Below, one piece after another: positions 10,960-22,533 of a DNA stretch of 64,000 bases. Positions within the stretch are counted from its first letter, which is position 1, and the number at the start of each line of letters is the position of its first letter. A program made the translations under genes and the position numbers. The notes beneath the pieces are model-generated. The model saw only the letters and a program-made list of their open reading frames with translations. It was not told the DNA's origin and made no database searches. The stretch is from Cyphellophora europaea CBS 101466 (lineage: Eukaryota > Ascomycota > Eurotiomycetes > Chaetothyriales > Cyphellophoraceae): assembly GCF_000365145.1 (NCBI RefSeq), contig NW_008481808.1, positions 1,736,001-1,800,000 on the forward strand, in the 5' to 3' direction.

Positions 10960-13197
10960 ATGAGCGCTGAGCCAGAGGTCAAACGTCTTGGGGCCATTGC
11001 ACCCTTGGTGGCACCGCTGCCTCCCTTGTCGGACGATGAAGTGTTCACGCCCGAGCAATGGTCGACCTTTTTTGCGCTGTGCGAGGTTTTCATTCCGGCT
11101 GTCTTGCCCACCGATGATGCCAGCGACAAAGGCGTGCATCCATCGAATTACGAGAAGATGGTACAGGAGATTCAACGCTATGTTCCCACAGGTGTCGACC
11201 GCCAGGCAATTGAGAAGTACCTGGCAGAGCCGGTGACATCTCTCCCCGGAATGAAAGAGGCATTGCGGCGACGGTTCCTCAATGGCCCCAAGGCAGACAG
11301 AGATGGACTTGCGTCCATTCTTTCCGCCCTCAACACCACCCTCGGCTCCGTGCTCATGACAGGTTCATCTACTCCGATCCAGCAGCAGTCCATCGGTACC
11401 AGGGTGATCATCATCAGGAAATGGTCCCAGTCGTACCTTGGTCTGTTCCGAAAGCTCCATAACACCTTCGCCATGTTGTCGAAAGTGGTCTATCTCTATC
11501 AATCCGACATGCTGTTCAAAATCGTGGGCTACCCAGGCACCCACGCAGATGCTAAGCGGAAACCGACGTACGAGTTCAAATTCATGGATTTCTCCCCTGC
11601 TGAAGCTGCCACGACAGTCAATACTGATGTTGTCATTATTGGGTCCGGTCCTGGGGCAGCTACGGTCACGAACCGTCTCGCAAAAGCTGGACTCAGATGC
11701 ACCGTTCTGGAGAAGGGATACCATTTCAACTCCGATCACTTTCCAATGACCCACGCTGATGCTCAGACCCACCTGTACGAGAACTTTGGATTCGTCGTGA
11801 GCGACGATGCAACGACTGCCACTGCGGCTGGCTCGAGTTTTGGTGGTGGCGGGACAGTCAACTGGCTGGCATCCTTACAGCCTCCATTCGCCGTTCGCGA
11901 AGATTGGGATCGAGACCACGGGTTAACTCATGCAACCACTGGTGCATATCAGGAATCGTTTGATTATGTCTGTGACAAGATGGGCGCTGCCCGTTCCATC
12001 GACCACAACGCTCTCAGCAAGATCAAACACAATTATGCGAACGAGATGCTTCTTGAAGGTGCTCGGAAGCTTGGTATGGAAGCCAAGATCGTGCCTCAGA
12101 ACACTGGTGGTGAGGAGCATGATTGCGGTCACTGTCACATGGGCTGTCCCAGTTGTACCAAGAAAGGACCAGCCAATCTGTGGTTCCCCGAGGCTGCAGA
12201 ACATGGAACAAAGTTCATTCAAGGCTGTTGGGCAGAGAAGATCCTGTTCGCTGACGACAGCAAAACAGCGACAGGAGTACTAGGCGTATGGACTTCGCCA
12301 GACCGGACCATCACCAAGAAGATTACAATCAAAGCCAACCGCGTCATTGTATCGTCGGGAAGCTTACAATCGCCCCTTCTTCTTCGGAGATCCGGCCTGG
12401 CCAACCACTGGATCGGCAAGAACTTTCATCAACATCCACTACTCTACATCTACGCAGTAATGCCGCAGAGGATAGACCCTTGGCAGGGTGGTGGCATCTT
12501 GACGACTGTGGTTACAGCACTGAAGCATGGCACCGGTGACGGTTATGGTCCTGTCATCGAGATTTGCGCAGGCTTCCCTACCCATACCGGCACCAGTGTG
12601 CCCATCAGCAATAAGGCACCAGACGGCGGCGTAGCTGGAATGAAAGTTAATTGGGCGAAGCTAGGACACACTGTGACATTCCTATGCATGGTCCGAGACA
12701 AGGACTCTGGCGAGGTCTACGCGGACAAGAACGATCCTAAGACAGCCCATGTCAAATACACAGTCAGTCGTCGGGATACGGAGCAGATTGTCGATGCGCA
12801 GATTGCGGCAGCCAAGATCGCGTATGTGATGGGTGCAAAGGAGATTGACGCCCTCCACCCGGACATACACCCGTTCGTGCGCTCCGAGAAGGCATCGCAA
12901 GAGGTCAACGACGAAGCTTTCCGGCACTGGCTCGAGGATGTCAAGACCAAGGGAGCCTTGGCAAATGCAGAGTCTTTACTCTTCCACAGCGCTCACCAGT
13001 TTGGCACTTGCAAAATGAGCGGGAAGAGCGATGATGGCGTGGTTGATGGCCAGGGAAGGGTCTGGGGCTACAAGAATCTGTGGGTAGCCGATTCGAGTGT
13101 TTTGCCCACGGCAACAGGCGTAAACCCAATGATTAGCACGATGGGCAATGCGGATTGGATTGCAAGAGGAATAGAGGAGGAGTGGCAGGAGTCCTAG
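10960..13197 (+). CDS. Long-chain fatty alcohol oxidase/dehydrogenase (GMC oxidoreductase)
   Basis: Single exon, 745 aa. The family oxidises long-chain alcohols to fatty aldehydes with FAD in omega-oxidation or wax and alkane use, normally on ER or peroxisomal membranes. The FAD dinucleotide-binding signature (VVIIGSGPGAATVTNRLAKAG, split here as VVIIGSGPGAA then TVTNRLAKAG) lies near residue 225, the glycine-rich GSSFGGGGTVNW segment near 290, a Cys-rich HDCGHCHMGC stretch near 390, and the GMC C-terminal block with HQFGTCKMSG and NPMISTMGNADWIA at the end. The long helical N-terminus (about 1-220) is typical of FAO proteins and absent from alcohol/glucose GMC enzymes, which is why I prefer FAO. 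The start ATG follows a CAACC context. No peroxisomal SKL-type C-terminus is visible. Confidence 0.9.
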   Translation: MSAEPEVKRLGAIAPLVAPLPPLSDDEVFTPEQWSTFFALCEVFIPAVLPTDDASDKGVHPSNYEKMVQEIQRYVPTGVDRQAIEKYLAEPVTSLPGMKEALRRRFLNGPKADRDGLASILSALNTTLGSVLMTGSSTPIQQQSIGTRVIIIRKWSQSYLGLFRKLHNTFAMLSKVVYLYQSDMLFKIVGYPGTHADAKRKPTYEFKFMDFSPAEAATTVNTDVVIIGSGPGAATVTNRLAKAGLRCTVLEKGYHFNSDHFPMTHADAQTHLYENFGFVVSDDATTATAAGSSFGGGGTVNWLASLQPPFAVREDWDRDHGLTHATTGAYQESFDYVCDKMGAARSIDHNALSKIKHNYANEMLLEGARKLGMEAKIVPQNTGGEEHDCGHCHMGCPSCTKKGPANLWFPEAAEHGTKFIQGCWAEKILFADDSKTATGVLGVWTSPDRTITKKITIKANRVIVSSGSLQSPLLLRRSGLANHWIGKNFHQHPLLYIYAVMPQRIDPWQGGGILTTVVTALKHGTGDGYGPVIEICAGFPTHTGTSVPISNKAPDGGVAGMKVNWAKLGHTVTFLCMVRDKDSGEVYADKNDPKTAHVKYTVSRRDTEQIVDAQIAAAKIAYVMGAKEIDALHPDIHPFVRSEKASQEVNDEAFRHWLEDVKTKGALANAESLLFHSAHQFGTCKMSGKSDDGVVDGQGRVWGYKNLWVADSSVLPTATGVNPMISTMGNADWIARGIEEEWQES

Positions 13198-13459
13198 ATC
13201 CTTCTTGAGGTAAACATTGCCCCTACCTTTGGGTGTGTTCTGGTCAATGTTTGTTGACAGGAAGGTACGGGACTTTGCCACATCAGAGCCCATTGTACAC
13301 ACCTTTGTATGATCCTCAGTCAAGACACATATCCATCTCGCCTCTTACCTAGCTCTCATCTAACTTGCACAAGTTCGTATCCTCAGACCTACAGCCTACA
13401 CTTTCGCTGCGACACCCCCCATGCATTCATATCGCCGTCCGAACGCCAATGTCCCCTAG

Positions 13460-16278
13460 ATGCCAACAGACGCACCTCCTACCGAATTACGAGCCCCCAG
13501 CGACAACAGCTCCGAGGAACATTGCGCTGTTCTCACCTCCGTCAATCGCTCTCAATGTCCCAAAAGTGTCTTCGTCCCTGCGATCCGATCGTTGACCACA
13601 CGAAGCCCACTTCAGTATCCGAGCGAGCGCACGTTGAGGCCCATTGAAGCCGATGGGCAAAGAGATGCACCAAGTGCAACTCTGGAAGAGCAAGCCGCCA
13701 CTCACAACATCACTCACGCCATCAAAAGGCTCGAGAACCTCGTACATCAGATCTATGAGCTGACAGAAAGCGATGGCAGCGCTGCGAACGATTACCAGGA
13801 GCAGCCTGCATCACCATATCGGAAGCCGAAGCCTTCTCAGACCATCACTGCTAAGGAACATAGATACTTGGCCACCGCCCGTCTTCCGACTGAGAAGGAA
13901 AAAGTCGAAGCATTGCAGCGGCCGCGTCTGGTCTTCGATCTCGGGGACACCACTGAGTCAGGTGAACGTAGAGACCGAGCTAAGCAGTCTCTTGCCCCAG
14001 GTGCTTTTCAGACTTGTGGCCCGGCTCATGGAGAGTCGACAGTAACGAAGTCCATGCAAGCGAATCCTCAGCTATCGATTATACCAGCCACAAATGATTC
14101 TGACGCCCACGCCGCCTCGATCGGCGAAGCTCAGAAGAAGCACATACCTTCGCCACGGCGCCCGGCGCCCCGGCCTCCAGCGCATAAGCAGGACACCCTC
14201 CTCTCCCACCAACAGCCATCTGACAATCATCACTCCCGTCTGGGTTTACCGCCAGGCCTAAAACCAGATCGCCGAGAGGTGGCCCCTTTCGAATACACGC
14301 AAGAAGGCCTGAACACACTTGCAGTCCCCCCTAGTGGGCATGAACGACATTTCACCCAGATGTTCGGTGTCAGGCAAAGCTCCAGTATCTTCAGATATGA
14401 TAGATCACAGACGTCTGCTTCGCAGATAGTCAACCTGAAGAGAGTCAATCACGTCGACTTGTAGGACAAGCCGGCAGGGTTCGATGTTCATGGTTCGTGC
14501 AACCATGCGCCCATTGCGCGCAACTGGCCAACGGCGAGGAAGCGATTCACCGCGACCGTCGTGTGTATCAATACTGCGTGTCTAAGTCTGCTGATTGGCA
14601 TCTATTCAGGAGAAGTGCCGGCAATTCAATATGTCATCGCTGATTTCCATCATTATGCGATCCTGGGCAACGTGTTTCTGTATTGTGGCCTTGCGATTTC
14701 GACTCTCTTACTCTGGCCGTTGCCCCTACTTCATGGACGCAAGGCTTACAACGTCGCCGGTCTTGCCATGGCGCTTGGACTACAAATTCCCCAAGGCGTT
14801 GCGGTGATTCAATATCGGATGCCAGACGAGATCACCTGGCGAATTCTATTGCTCTTGCCCCGTGCTCTTTCTGGTCTGGTTCTCGGATCGGTCGTTATCA
14901 ATCAGCTCGCCACTCTTCTCGATTTGTTCGGTGCATCTTTACAGAGCTCCCATCCACACGGCGAGGTGGCTGACCCCTACGACGTTCGTCGACATGGAGG
15001 CGGCATGGGGTTTTGGTTGGCAGCATGGTCATGGTGTACCATTGGACCAAATGGCCTTGGCTTTGTGATCGGGGCCTTAATCATCGACAACACATCCGTG
15101 GACTGGGGTTTCTGGGCCTCGCTGATAGTTATAATGCTGGTGATGTTGCTCAACCTCATCGCCCCAGAGACGCGACGGGCCGCGTTCCGGCGGACGCTAG
15201 CAGAATTCATGGGTAACACGGGACCCTTCAGTAGGGTCACACGTGGAGAGGTCAAAATGCACCTAGACGAAACGGGGCCGTACTGGTGGGCGGAAGAGGT
15301 TCAGGCTGGCCTTCGCTTGTGCTGGCGGATGGCTAAGCAGCCAGGCTTTCTTGCCCTAGCCATCTACACGGCCTGGGTTAATGCACAGTTCACGTTGATC
15401 TTGATGGTGAGGTCGAATGGCTGCGAAACGAATATGCTAACCTCTCGCAGTTGTTGGGCGCTCTGTGCTCTCGCAACTATCATTACGCGCCTCTTTGGGT
15501 TGGCCTCTGCGCAATGCCGTTGGTATTAGGCTCTCTGCTTGCAGTGCCATTCCAGAAGGCTTCGGTGTTGAGTCGTGCTCGTAAGCGGCCGCCACGATCC
15601 GACAGCTCCACATTTCACAAGTCGAGGCTGTGGACCTCACATCTGGTTCGGCGAACGCTCTTCACAATCCTGCTACCTTTAGCAGGAATCGGGTACGCAC
15701 TTACCGCTCGGGGCCCTCCATTTCCTGTGGCCATTCCATGCACAATGGCCGGTATTGTTGGGTATTTCACGAACCTGGCGACAGCAGAATGCTTTGGTCT
15801 CATCATGGAAACATTCGACACCTCTGACTTACAGCCAGGCATGACTGGAAGACCTCTCCGAGGTTCAGTGGCTGCACGCACGGCAGAACTGCGAACAAAC
15901 TTCACATGTTACCCACGCGTCACGGCCGGGCTTGTGGTGACTCAGGCTCTCAAGTTTACACTGGCGGCGGCCGCGACTGGACTCGGTGGGGGGATGGAGC
16001 GTCAAATTGGTGCGATGCAAGCGAGCGGTGTTATGGCAGGTATCTTGCTGGCACTTACGTTGGTTCTAACTGTGGTTTTATGGCGGTGGAAGACGGTTCA
16101 AATGATTCCAAGCCAACATATCCGTCATGGTCGAACAGGTTCAGATTGGGAGCCGGTGGTGTTAGGAGATCCGAGTAGTTTATCGCGCAAGATCAGCGTT
16201 CTTGAGGCTGGTCGCGAGACACGTTGGAGCGAGATCCGACGACGGAACCGACTTGAATCCAGGCTGACAGGAGGTTGA
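13460..16278 (+). pseudogene. MFS transporter with long N-terminal tail, interrupted by an in-frame TAG
   Basis: The frame opens at ATG 13460 and runs 334 codons to TAG at 14462-14464, then continues in the same frame without gap into a 12-helix MFS domain. A clean 44-nt intron (15407-15450, GTGAGG donor, GCTAAC branch point, CGCAG acceptor) joins the second half, ending at 16278. Ignoring the stop the product would be about 924 aa. Residues 1-330 are Pro/Ser-rich and disordered. The stretch just before the stop (NLKRVNHVDL) and just after it (DKPAGFDVH, then ARNWPTARKRF) read as one continuous N-terminal region of this fungal MFS family. Either the gene is broken by one nonsense change, or a 93-nt in-frame intron (weak GTATCT donor at 14385, acceptor at 14477) removes the stop. 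The downstream half could also start at an internal ATG and make a shorter transporter. Substrate cannot be read from sequence. Confidence 0.6.
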
Positions 16279-17016
16279 TGCCAGATGCCCTTGTCCGAAG
16301 AATATGGCTCGAATGGTTATGTGGGAGTTGCGTGTCATCGTAGTGAATGACTTTTACAGCGGCACTCGGCAGAGCTCTTTCGGCCCTTGAACGGACCGGG
16401 TTGGGGAGAATTATTAGCCAAACCCATCAACCAATACAGCAGCTCTATATGCATGGAGCAACGTAAGCAGAACGCGACTTGATTGTGATGCCGAAGAAAC
16501 AGAGCGAAATTATTACTGGGGAATCGGACTGTGCTCGTGTGGCTTGCTTACTCATGTAAAGTGGTGCAGCTCTGCACCGGGTTTAGCTGCTGGTTGATTG
16601 GGTGCCCGTTAACTAAGACATGGTTAGCGGAAGCTTAAGAGTTTAGGGTGCTCGGTCGCCCCTTCGCAACTGCGCTCCCGGGGTGCTCGGTCAATGACGT
16701 TGCCCCCGTAGCGCCGATCTCGAGGGCCGCGTGCGGCAGCTTGCAGTGAGCGTTTGTGTGAGATCCTAACTTAAAAAGAGGCAGCAGTTTCTGTCATCAT
16801 GAATATGGTCAAGGCGATGCATAGTACGGTCCTCTTTATACTGCCTTTTCTCTCCTACAACGCCCTCCATCCTCTCCAATATACCTATCCCTAACACCGC
16901 CTATTGCCGTTGCGAGCCGCTGCCCGCCTATCAAAACAACATCCATCGACTCCCCATTGGGTCTGTAAGTCAACACACGAGTCGCACCAGAGATCCATCT
17001 TTCCTCGGTCGCCATC
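16279..17016. other. intergenic upstream of the DHA1 transporter
   Basis: 738 bases without a supported gene. It contains a 12-nt direct repeat (listed separately), a TTTATA-like stretch near 16833 and pyrimidine runs before the start at 17017, so most of it is probably the promoter of the transporter. Confidence 0.4.
16646..16692 (+). repeat. 12-nt direct repeat GGGTGCTCGGTC
   Basis: The same 12 bases occur at 16646-16657 and 16681-16692, a 35-base offset, about 330 bases upstream of an MFS drug/polyamine-type transporter. Spacing and position suit a paired regulatory site, but no factor is known to me for it. Confidence 0.5.
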
Positions 17017-19076
17017 ATGGATATCGTCGACCGCGACATGGAGCGGGCCGAGGAGGAGGCCACCCGCACCTGGTCTCAAACCTCCAAAGAGCGTCGACGA
17101 CGAGCGTCGCTCGAACGAGAGCGCCAGCAACACAGGAGTGGTTCGGTCTCTTCGTCCTCCACTGGATCAACTACCTCCCTCTCCGAACAGAACATGGGCC
17201 GCATAGCCACCGCTGCCACGCAGGGAGCCGCTTCAGCTACCCGCTCCAGAACACATCCTATTGAAGATCACAGAACAGAGACACACCGGCTGCAGCACAC
17301 CCAGACTGTCGGCGCCAGCACTCTCAGGTCACGAAAGAGCGAGAAGCCGCTACCTGAATTCGGCGGTGGGAAGCCATATCCTCCACCGCTGCCAGAGCGT
17401 GAGGAGTACGTGGTCGAATTTGATGGCAAGGACGATCCGCTCCATCCGCAGAATTGGCCGTTCAAGAGAAAGTTCGGCATTGGCGCTGTGCTGGCTTATA
17501 CCGCCCTCTGCAGTACCTTCACCTCCTCCCTGCTCTCGGCTTCGACGATGGCCATCGGCGAGTACTTTGGCGTCTCCACCGAGGTCGCGACCCTCACGAC
17601 TTCGCTCTACGTGCTTGGCTATGCGTTCGGGCCCTTGGTCTGGGGACCTTTCAGCGAGCTTCGGGGCCGCAAAATGCCCATTCTGATCGGCATGTTTGGC
17701 TTCTCCGTCTTTGCCTTTGGCACTGCTGCAGGCAAGGACCTTCAGACTGTCATGATCTGTCGCTTCTTCACCGGTTTCTTTGGCTCTTGCCCACTCGCCG
17801 TGGTCGCGGCTATCTTCGCTGATATGTTTGACAATACGCAGCGCGGCATCGCCATTGTCGTCTTTGCTTCGATGGTCTTCATGGGTCCCATGCTGGGCCC
17901 GTTTATTGGTGGCTTCATCCAGGCGAGCTACCTCAAGTGGCGCTGGAATGTGTACCTGCCCGGGATCATGGGTATGTGTGCGGTGATCCTGAACTTCTTC
18001 TTCTTGCAAGAATCGTATGCTCCCGTCGTGTTGGTGAGCAAGGCGAAAGAGCTGCGCCGCCGCACTAAGAATTGGGGTATTCACGCCAAGCAGGAGGAAG
18101 TCGAGGTTGATATCAAAGAGTTGCTCCAGAAGAACTTTACCCGTCCCATCCGACTACTGATCTCCGAGCCTATCATCCTGGCTGTTACTGTCTACATGTC
18201 GTTCATCTACGGACTGCTTTACCTGTTCCTGACAGCTTACCCGCTGGTCTTCCAAGGTGTGCACCATATCAAGCCAGGTGTTGCCGGTCTACCATTCTTT
18301 GGCATGGTGGTTGGCATTTTCTTCATTGCAAGTTACATCATCTGGGACAACAAAAACTACATCAAAAAGCTCGAAGCCAACGGTGGCATTCCCGTCCCGG
18401 AGTGGCGTCTGCCGCCTGTTATCGTTGGTGGTGTGCTCTTCGCTGTGGGCTTGTTCTGGTTTGGCTGGTCAGGGTACAAGGAAGACATTCACTGGATCGC
18501 GCCTACGCTGTCAGGTCTGTTCACCGGCGCCGGTCTTCTCGCCATCTTCATTCAGCTGTTCAACTACATCATCGACAGCTACCTCATGTTGTACGTATCT
18601 ACCATTCCTGCTCTCACTCTCCCACTAAGTTGTATAGTGCCGCCTCTGCCATCGCCGCCAACACCTTTTTGCGATCCATTGCCGCCGCCGGCTTCCCCTT
18701 GTTCGCTCGCCAGATGTTTGACAACCTGGGCATTGAATGGGCGGGGACACTGCTCGGCTGTCTCGCCCTTGTGTGTGTTCCCATCCCCGTCTGCTTCTAC
18801 CTGTATGGTAAGAAGCTACGCCAGAAGTCAAAGTTTGCGCCTACCATGGTTCCGCCGAAAAAGCCAGACGAGGAAGACAGCACGGGTTCCGAATCGGATG
18901 ATGATCATCAACATGGCATGAGCGCACTTCATGCCACCCGAAGCGTCGCACATCATGACATGCCGCAGCGTTGGCGAACTAGGACTCGAAGTGATGCGCA
19001 GCGCAGGAGCGCCGGACAGAATGGTGTGACATCGACATCGACAGAAGATGCAAAAGAGCCAGAGAAGCAGGTTTAG
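17017..19076 (+). CDS. MFS transporter, DHA1 family (polyamine/drug antiporter type)
   Basis: Exons 17017-18590 and 18638-19076 join across a 47-nt intron (GTACGT donor, TATAG acceptor) to give 670 aa; the splice restores the conserved SYLMFAASAIAANTFLRS segment. Residues 1-145 are a hydrophilic cytosolic tail, DPLHPQNWPFKRK precedes helix 1, and the loop 2-3 signature GPFSELRGRK identifies the MFS. Twelve hydrophobic segments follow to about residue 600, then a polar C-terminal tail. The pattern matches the Tpo/Flu1 group of proton antiporters, which export polyamines and azole-like compounds at the plasma membrane. The actual substrate is inferred only from family. Confidence 0.9.
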
Positions 19077-20256
19077 GGCACCCATTTCTGGAAGGTTGAA
19101 GGGACGAGGGCCACACGGTACTGGGAGAGCAAGATCAGATTTGACAGTCGTGTGCGTGTGGACTGAATTGTGACCATGTGGCCGCGGTGGTTGGATAAAT
19201 TTGCCCTTGTCTCTCCCTCCGTCAGGTCGACAGATCAATACTTCGAAGGCACTGCGTCGCACAGCAGCAGCAGCCAGCGTGACAACTACTGCCTCTAATT
19301 CATGTGATTCCATGTATGTTCGTTCTTCTTGGAATCCTCCTGGCCTGCAATATCTTGCAGTCGATAGCCGACACCACGTAGAGGCGGAATCCCGTCGTCA
19401 GCCTGGAGGCTGGTGCTTGTGGCCCACCAACCTCGCGGAGAAGTTCCATCAACTCCGCACCTCTTCGAGGCTTTTTCTCTTTCGCCTGGTCTAAGGCCAG
19501 CACCTAGTCACGTCTCAAGACTCGTGCATGTGACTGTCTTGGTCGTTTCTGGCCTTGAGCTGCTCGTGCTCGCCATCCTTTGCCAACTCCTCCGCCTCAA
19601 CCGGAAGCGCGCTGGGAACTGGATGGTCGCCTGCCGCGTCTTCGCGAGCCGCTCAAACATTCTTCAGGACTTCAGGAGTACTCAGACTATTATGGCAACA
19701 TAGAGACTCGACAAACTTTACAGCAACGCCCCAGAATTCCTTTGTAACACTGTTCACAAGGACAATAAGACCATTGTTACGTCGCCAAAGGCGGACGCCT
19801 AGCAACTTCGTAGCAGTCGTTTCTTCCATGCATCTTCTGCATCGCAGTTTGTCCATGTCAGTGACTATGAGCACTTTTGAAGACAGGCGTCCTTTCGGCA
19901 GCCCGGTTGAATGGGGTACAGAGCCTGCGAGGTTGCTTGCAATCCAGCTCTAGAAGGATGTTTCACTCGTTGTCTGGCAATCATCTTTCTGTACGAACGG
20001 CCACTATATACTCTCGGAGCCCCCACAAGACAAAGACACGCCATGTACAAGTATGGGCTCCCCCATTACCCCTCCTCGCGATCAAGAACCCGTGCCCCAC
20101 GAGTCTTTGCAGCTTGTTGTGCCGCAAATGACCACCTCAACCGTCAATCTTCTCGGCGAAGAAACGTTGGCCACCTTCCATATCCAAAAGCCATCCGCGA
20201 CTGCTCGATACTGACGCGGAGCTTTCTAATGCCCTCCACGGGGACGGTTGCAACCT
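19077..20256. other. gene-poor intergenic, left edge of the decayed block
   Basis: 1180 bases with only short overlapping ORFs on both strands and no recognisable domain, tRNA or transposon end. It should hold the 3' UTR of the transporter at its left edge. I see nothing else I can support. Confidence 0.4.
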
Positions 20257-21569
20257 CTAGCGGTTAGCCAAGTCCTCCTCAACATCCATCGCATCGTCTT
20301 CGACCTCCTCGAAGCTCGCCGCGATCATTTCACCAAGATTCCTCGACAGGTTTTCTGGCTCTGGGCAGCTGAAGAGATGCATCCCAAGACTGTTCCACTC
20401 AGATGGCTTTGCAATAACAATTTGAGACCGCTTGATGTAGGTGGCGCAATTCCTACCAAGCTGTGACTCTGCCAGGCCAGGGAGCTGCTCCAACATGACC
20501 AAGATGCCTTGCAAGAACCCGGCACGTAAGTGCTGCGCACCGGTAGCTAGATCTTGCAGACCGGAAATCTCAGGCCTGAACTCCCTCTTGCTCAAGCTAA
20601 CGGGCTCGCGCCACGCAGCCATTGCGTCAATACTTTAGAAGCCAGTCTGCGAGCTCGCCCTTCGGCGCTATCGAATTCTTCTGCGGCCACGCCGTCTTGA
20701 ATGCCGGATGAGGCTTTGCCTCGTCTTCCACTTCCAACAGCGCGATATTATCTCTCGTGCGAGTGAGCCATAAGTGGTACTTCTTCATCATGACTTCTTC
20801 TGCCTTTTTTGACACGACACAAAGCTTGTAGAAGTAACACGCTTGCTCCCTCGCCGAAAGCCAAAGAGATGAACTCAGCGGACTTCCGCATTACCTGATC
20901 TCGCTCCTGGGTATGCAAAGCATAGCCCCGTAGAGTCAGTGGAGCATGGTGGAGATCGTCCCTTAATTCCCAACTGTGCGGATCGGCTTGGTCTTATCGA
21001 AGGTACCGCCTTCTGCCATTGCATGCGCCATTGCCGACTTTGTCCAATGCGAGGAAATGTGGACAGGCGACTTTGAGACAAACGCTTCTGGCTGGAGTCT
21101 CTTGTCCACACACCTCGAATTCCCTGCCATAACTTCTGCGTGCTTTGATGTAGAATGGATGAAGCACCATTTCAGCTCCACCTTTAGCGCCTGCTCAATG
21201 ACTTCCGATCAACCTGCATCAACGTTGTCTATCGATCAGATTGTGGGATCTATGTGCTGTCTCTTGAGATTGAGATCTGGCACAGTTATGACCGCTGCTC
21301 TCTTTCCTGCGTCGGGATTCTGCTTTGCAGTCTCCTGCGACTTTCCATCATTCTTAGCCTCCTGGGCTTCAGACCCAGCCGCCGAAGAAGCCGCCCTTGT
21401 CTGTTTCTTCCTTTTCGTTCATCAGTACGAAGCCCTCCCTCTGCACGAACTTCACAGCAGGTCCCGGCACAATCAACATCCCAGCGCAGGACTCGATCAC
21501 GCATTTCATGGTCTCAGACATAGGCTGAACCGTTGCACACTCCAGACAATAGTACTCTTTCTCGGACAT
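20257..21569 (-). pseudogene. Decayed unknown gene, minus strand
   Basis: Reading the minus strand from an ATG at 21569 (MSEKEYYCLECATVQPM...), a protein-like Glu/Lys-rich sequence continues to 20257, but only by changing frame several times. There is a +1 shift near 21374 (after GGFFGGW), a TAA inside an otherwise continuous stretch at 20994-20996 (RRRYLR then DQADPHSWELRDDLHH), another shift near 20850 before ACYFYKLCVV, and a last one near 20630 after ADWLLK. Some of the later shifts could be short introns: a 49-nt GTATTG...AGAG intron would join WLLK to EFRPEISG. The TAA has the C-to-T form (CAA to TAA) expected of repeat-induced point mutation. I recognise no family; the first 40 residues carry two Cys-x2-Cys-like features. 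It could also be an intron-rich live gene that I have split wrongly. Confidence 0.4.
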
Positions 21570-22533
21570 GCTGACAGTTTGCAATCGTGTGTTCAAGTAT
21601 GTGTTGCAGAGAAGAGAAAAATACTGCGAAGCTGCGGAAGTTTTGCAGAACAACTTTGAGGGACCGCAGCCTCGGGGTTGGCCTTGGCATTTATGCTGGA
21701 TCCGCCCCTACCGAAGGCAGAACGCCATCTTTCATTTCAAGCTAGCCTGACCAGGCAGCAGCCAGTCACCCGCAGCCCTGGCGAGCGAAACCTCACCCGA
21801 TCACTTGGAAGGCAGTACTCCACACCACGTAACACTAGTGACGCCTCGTTGCCTAGTAATAGGCATGCGTTCGTTTGCTCCGCAATTGCGCCGATTACAA
21901 ATTAGTCCTCGCAATTGCACGTTCGTGATTCATCGTCATGATCATCATCAGACAGTTGTTTGGTACGAGTTCAGAGTTTCATATCGATCTCAGTCCAGTC
22001 GACGTCAGTCGCATGGCTCGATGGTGCCCAAGTCATGATGTGTGGCTATTGGGCCTGTCGACTGTTCGTTTCTCTGTTGTCACACCCACTGCTACATCCA
22101 GACGCGATCCTCGGCCACGCCCTCCCTCAGAAACAACTAGACTCGAATTAAGGTACTCTGACAGCACTTCTATCTCGAACTTCTCGATTCAAAGGAAAAA
22201 TATACCTGCGGCTATTGGAATGGATGTTGAGATTGTTTTTGGGACTGTGCGACGAATCCGAGCTGTGCGTAAACTCACCGCCCGCGTATAATGGATATTC
22301 AAACACAGTCGGCCCCAACGCGCATTACAATCCATGCAGGAGCGAGCACAGCCTCTTTGGGTAGCAAAAATCATACAAAATACTTCTAGAAACTCCTCTT
22401 AGCCTACGATTCCTCGTAGTTACTAGCCAGCCCCGCGTAGAGGTGGGAGGTCATCGCTGGTCTCGGCCCACTCCTCCCCTCCCTACCTTCCCCCCTGCCA
22501 ACATGCATCATGCTACTTGCAAATCCCAGCTGC
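21570..22533. other. intergenic within the decayed block
   Basis: 964 bases with no supported gene, RNA or mobile element. Short ORFs on both strands lack domains. Confidence 0.35.

Noticed and set aside
14461..14477. 17-nt GTAGGA...CAG as an intron that removes the TAG in the MFS gene
   Set aside because: Far too short for a spliceosomal intron and it would shift the frame.
17350..18084. 244-aa ORF on minus over the DHA1 transporter
   Set aside because: Mirror of conserved transporter codons; no domain of its own.
20976..21659. 227-aa ORF on +
   Set aside because: The minus strand here reads as better protein (Glu/Lys-rich, continuous with flanking pieces), so the + ORF is taken as a shadow.
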